From: Acanthornis magna | Taxonomy: Eukaryota > Chordata > Aves > Passeriformes > Acanthizidae | DNA length: 64,000 bases | NCBI GenBank assembly: GCA_036785705.1 | Contig: JAWUZG010000032.1 | Location: 14,650,001-14,714,000 of the forward strand | Reading direction: 5' to 3' | Shown here: positions 62,430 through 64,000 of the stretch, one piece after another | How positions within the stretch are numbered: position 1 is the stretch's first letter | Layout: each line of letters opens with the position of its first letter | Program-made: the position numbers and the translations under genes | Notes under the pieces: model-generated | Told to the model about the DNA's origin: nothing | The model's input: the letters and a program-made list of their open reading frames with translations, nothing else | The model's database searches: none

Positions 62430-63170
62430 CCTGGGCTTTAACACGCGAACACAGAGCGGCCGGCAGCAGCGGAGAGAGCAGTGGGAAGGCAGCCGTCCCG
62501 GCAAAGCCCTCCCGTCCCCGCCGTTCCTCCGACCGGTTCCCGGTCGGTGCCCGCCCACTGCCGTCCCGGGGCCGCTGCCCGCCTGGCAGGGCTCGACCCT
62601 GGAGCCGCTCAGCAGCGGAGCAGTGGCCTGGATGCGACCTCCTTCCCCTCCGCCTCGTCCCGGGCCGGAGGAGCGGGGAGCCGAGCCCGGCGGCGGGGAG
62701 GGTCGGGAGGAGCGGGGAGCCGAGCCCGCGGCGGGGAGGGTCGGGAGGAGCGGGGAGCCGAGCCCGCGGCGGGGAGGGTCGGGAGGAGCGGGGAGCAGAG
62801 CCCGCGGCGGGGAGGGTCGGGAGGAGCGGGGAGCAGAGCCCGCGGCGGGGAGGGTCGGGAGGAGCGGGGAGCAGAGCCCGCGGCGGGGAGGGTCGGGAGG
62901 AGCGGCCCGGGATGCGGCGGGGAGGGTCGGGAGGAGCGGCCCGGGATGCGGCGGGGAGGGTCGGGAGGAGCGGCCCGGGATGCGGCGGGGAGGGTCGGGA
63001 GGAGCGGCCCGGGATGCGGCGGCTGGAGCCGGGATGCGGGCGCTGCCGCCTGTCCGGGAGCGCCGCCCCGCGGCCGCGGCGGGCACTGCGCCGGGGGGCG
63101 GCCCTGTCCCAGCGCCGCTTACTCTCGGTCCTTTATTTTCCCCGCGGGTGTGATTTCAAAAATGACCCGT
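62430..63170 (+). promoter_or_regulatory. Second CpG island
   Basis: A second dense CpG island follows the first after about 630 bases and contains the 62663-63026 minisatellite. It may be an alternative PRSS35 promoter or an intronic extension of the first. Frames of 170-267 codons cross it on both strands only because the repeat lacks stops. No protein is believed. Confidence 0.5.
62663..63026 (+). repeat. GC-rich minisatellite: 6 x 38 bp then 4 x 34 bp
   Basis: Units start at 62663, 62701, 62739, 62777, 62815 and 62853 (38 bp), then 62891, 62925, 62959 and 62993 (34 bp). Units 1-3 carry GAGCCGAGCCC, units 4-6 carry GAGCAGAGCCC, and the 34-bp units replace this with GCGGCCCGGGATGCGG. All except the diverged first unit share GGTCGGGAGGAGCGG; that unit begins GGCCGGAGG. 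The last ends in CTGG instead of GGAG. Each unit is G-rich on the plus strand. Confidence 0.95.
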
Positions 63171-64000
63171 CACGCCTGCCGCGTAAAATTAGTTCTTCCT
63201 ATGTGTACTGAAGCTGCCTAAATTTTGTAAGAGCCAGGAGCCCCAGTGGGTGTTTTCCCACAAGTCAGAGGGGAGGACAACATCCATGCACCACTATGAG
63301 GAGTGAGCACACCTGGAGGAGGGAGTGGGAGGCGGTGGCAGAAAAGATTAGGGCAATGGTTTCTTCCAGGGTGTGAGATTTCAAAAATTTGTTCTCTACC
63401 TTGCTTTGTCAGAGTAGATCTGTGAACTCAAGCTTCCAGGTAATTTAAAGAATAAGGCCAAAAGCAGTTAAAGGAGATGGTTAGTATAGTAGTCTCTGTT
63501 ATTTTATGGCCTGAAAATTGCATTTAAAATTGTGTAAGCTTAGTTTGAAATGTGTTGACTTTCCTACAAGAAGAAGGAAATCCCAGGCTAGAGGCTGCAC
63601 TGAACAGACCAAGATAAAACACTGCCAGGAGGATGGACTGAACTTTTCTCCAGTCTGAGCTACACTGACATAGAAACTCCCTCTGTGATAGCATGAAGAG
63701 AAACCTTTTCTAGTTCTGCTTCACTGTAAGCCTTCTCCTGAGCATCTGAGATGCATTCAGCTAGAGTAAGGTAGGTTATAATGACAAAATATTTGAAGGA
63801 TATCCTGAAAAGTTAGGTAGGTGTTGTCCTGGGGATGCAGAAAGATTTAATGTTGGAAGCAAGAAGTCAGAAGAACTGAAAATGGTTTTACTTGTATGGA
63901 TCCTGGCAGCTGGAATGCCACCAAACAGGGAGTCCTGTTATCAGCTGGGTTTGGAAACTGGAGGAAGAATTTCAACATTTTCATGTAGCTGGGGATCTCT
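63171..64000. other. Right-hand flank, probable PRSS35 intron
   Basis: AT-richer sequence after the second island with no recognisable coding exon. The PRSS35 coding exon is expected further right, outside the window. Confidence 0.4.

Noticed and set aside
62283..63221. Apparent repeat protein of 246-267 codons in the second island
   Set aside because: The 38-bp unit is not a multiple of three, so a stop-free array reads open in all frames with a 38-residue period. It is a translated minisatellite.
1..64000. CRISPR arrays, operons, ribosome binding sites, prokaryotic mobile systems or a novel defence system
   Set aside because: The window is vertebrate nuclear DNA with CR1, ERV LTRs, CpG islands and spliced-gene architecture. 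No spaced direct-repeat array or compact gene cluster is present.
1..64000. tRNA, rRNA or microRNA genes
   Set aside because: None was recognised by eye. Small structured RNAs could be missed without a covariance-model search.

Overview
This window looks like nuclear DNA from a bird. It is AT-rich with a few sharp CpG islands. The recognisable repeats are CR1 retrotransposon pieces with the usual avian 3' tails and solo LTRs of avian ERVL-like endogenous retroviruses. LTR copies like these are common in Neoaves, so a non-galliform bird is my guess. That is an inference, not a demonstration.

Only one protein-coding exon can be called with confidence. It is exon 1 of ME1 (cytosolic NADP-dependent malic enzyme) on the minus strand at 26416-26460. 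It codes for the avian N-terminus MKRGYEVLRDPHLNK and stops at a perfect GT splice donor. It lies inside a CpG island (about 25970-27120) that holds a full-match NRF2/antioxidant response element, a G-quadruplex-type run and an AP-1 site. Everything left of it (1-26415) is best read as ME1 intron 1. I saw no exon 2, so the rest of the gene lies beyond the left edge.

From about 27.1 to 60.9 kb is intergenic DNA with no convincing gene. It carries two solo LTRs of one ERVL-like family (29173-29727 minus, 58148-58750 plus) and a second LTR family at 41075-41888. It also holds CR1 fragments, a pure (AAGG)33 microsatellite at 46499-46630, a GC-rich block at 30956-31407 and a CpG-retaining patch at 56385-56855. 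The two same-family LTRs each point at the nearest gene promoter.

From 60.95 kb to the end there are two adjacent CpG islands (about 60950-61800 and 62430-63170). In vertebrates PRSS35 lies divergently upstream of ME1, so the first island is probably the PRSS35 promoter with a non-coding first exon ending at a CAG|GTATGA donor at 61673/61674. The PRSS35 coding exon is not in the window. The second island contains a striking minisatellite at 62663-63026: six 38-bp units in two variants, then four 34-bp units. Every unit is G-quadruplex-like on the plus strand.

The remaining open reading frames are short and show no family features. Those in CpG islands or simple repeats are compositional artefacts.
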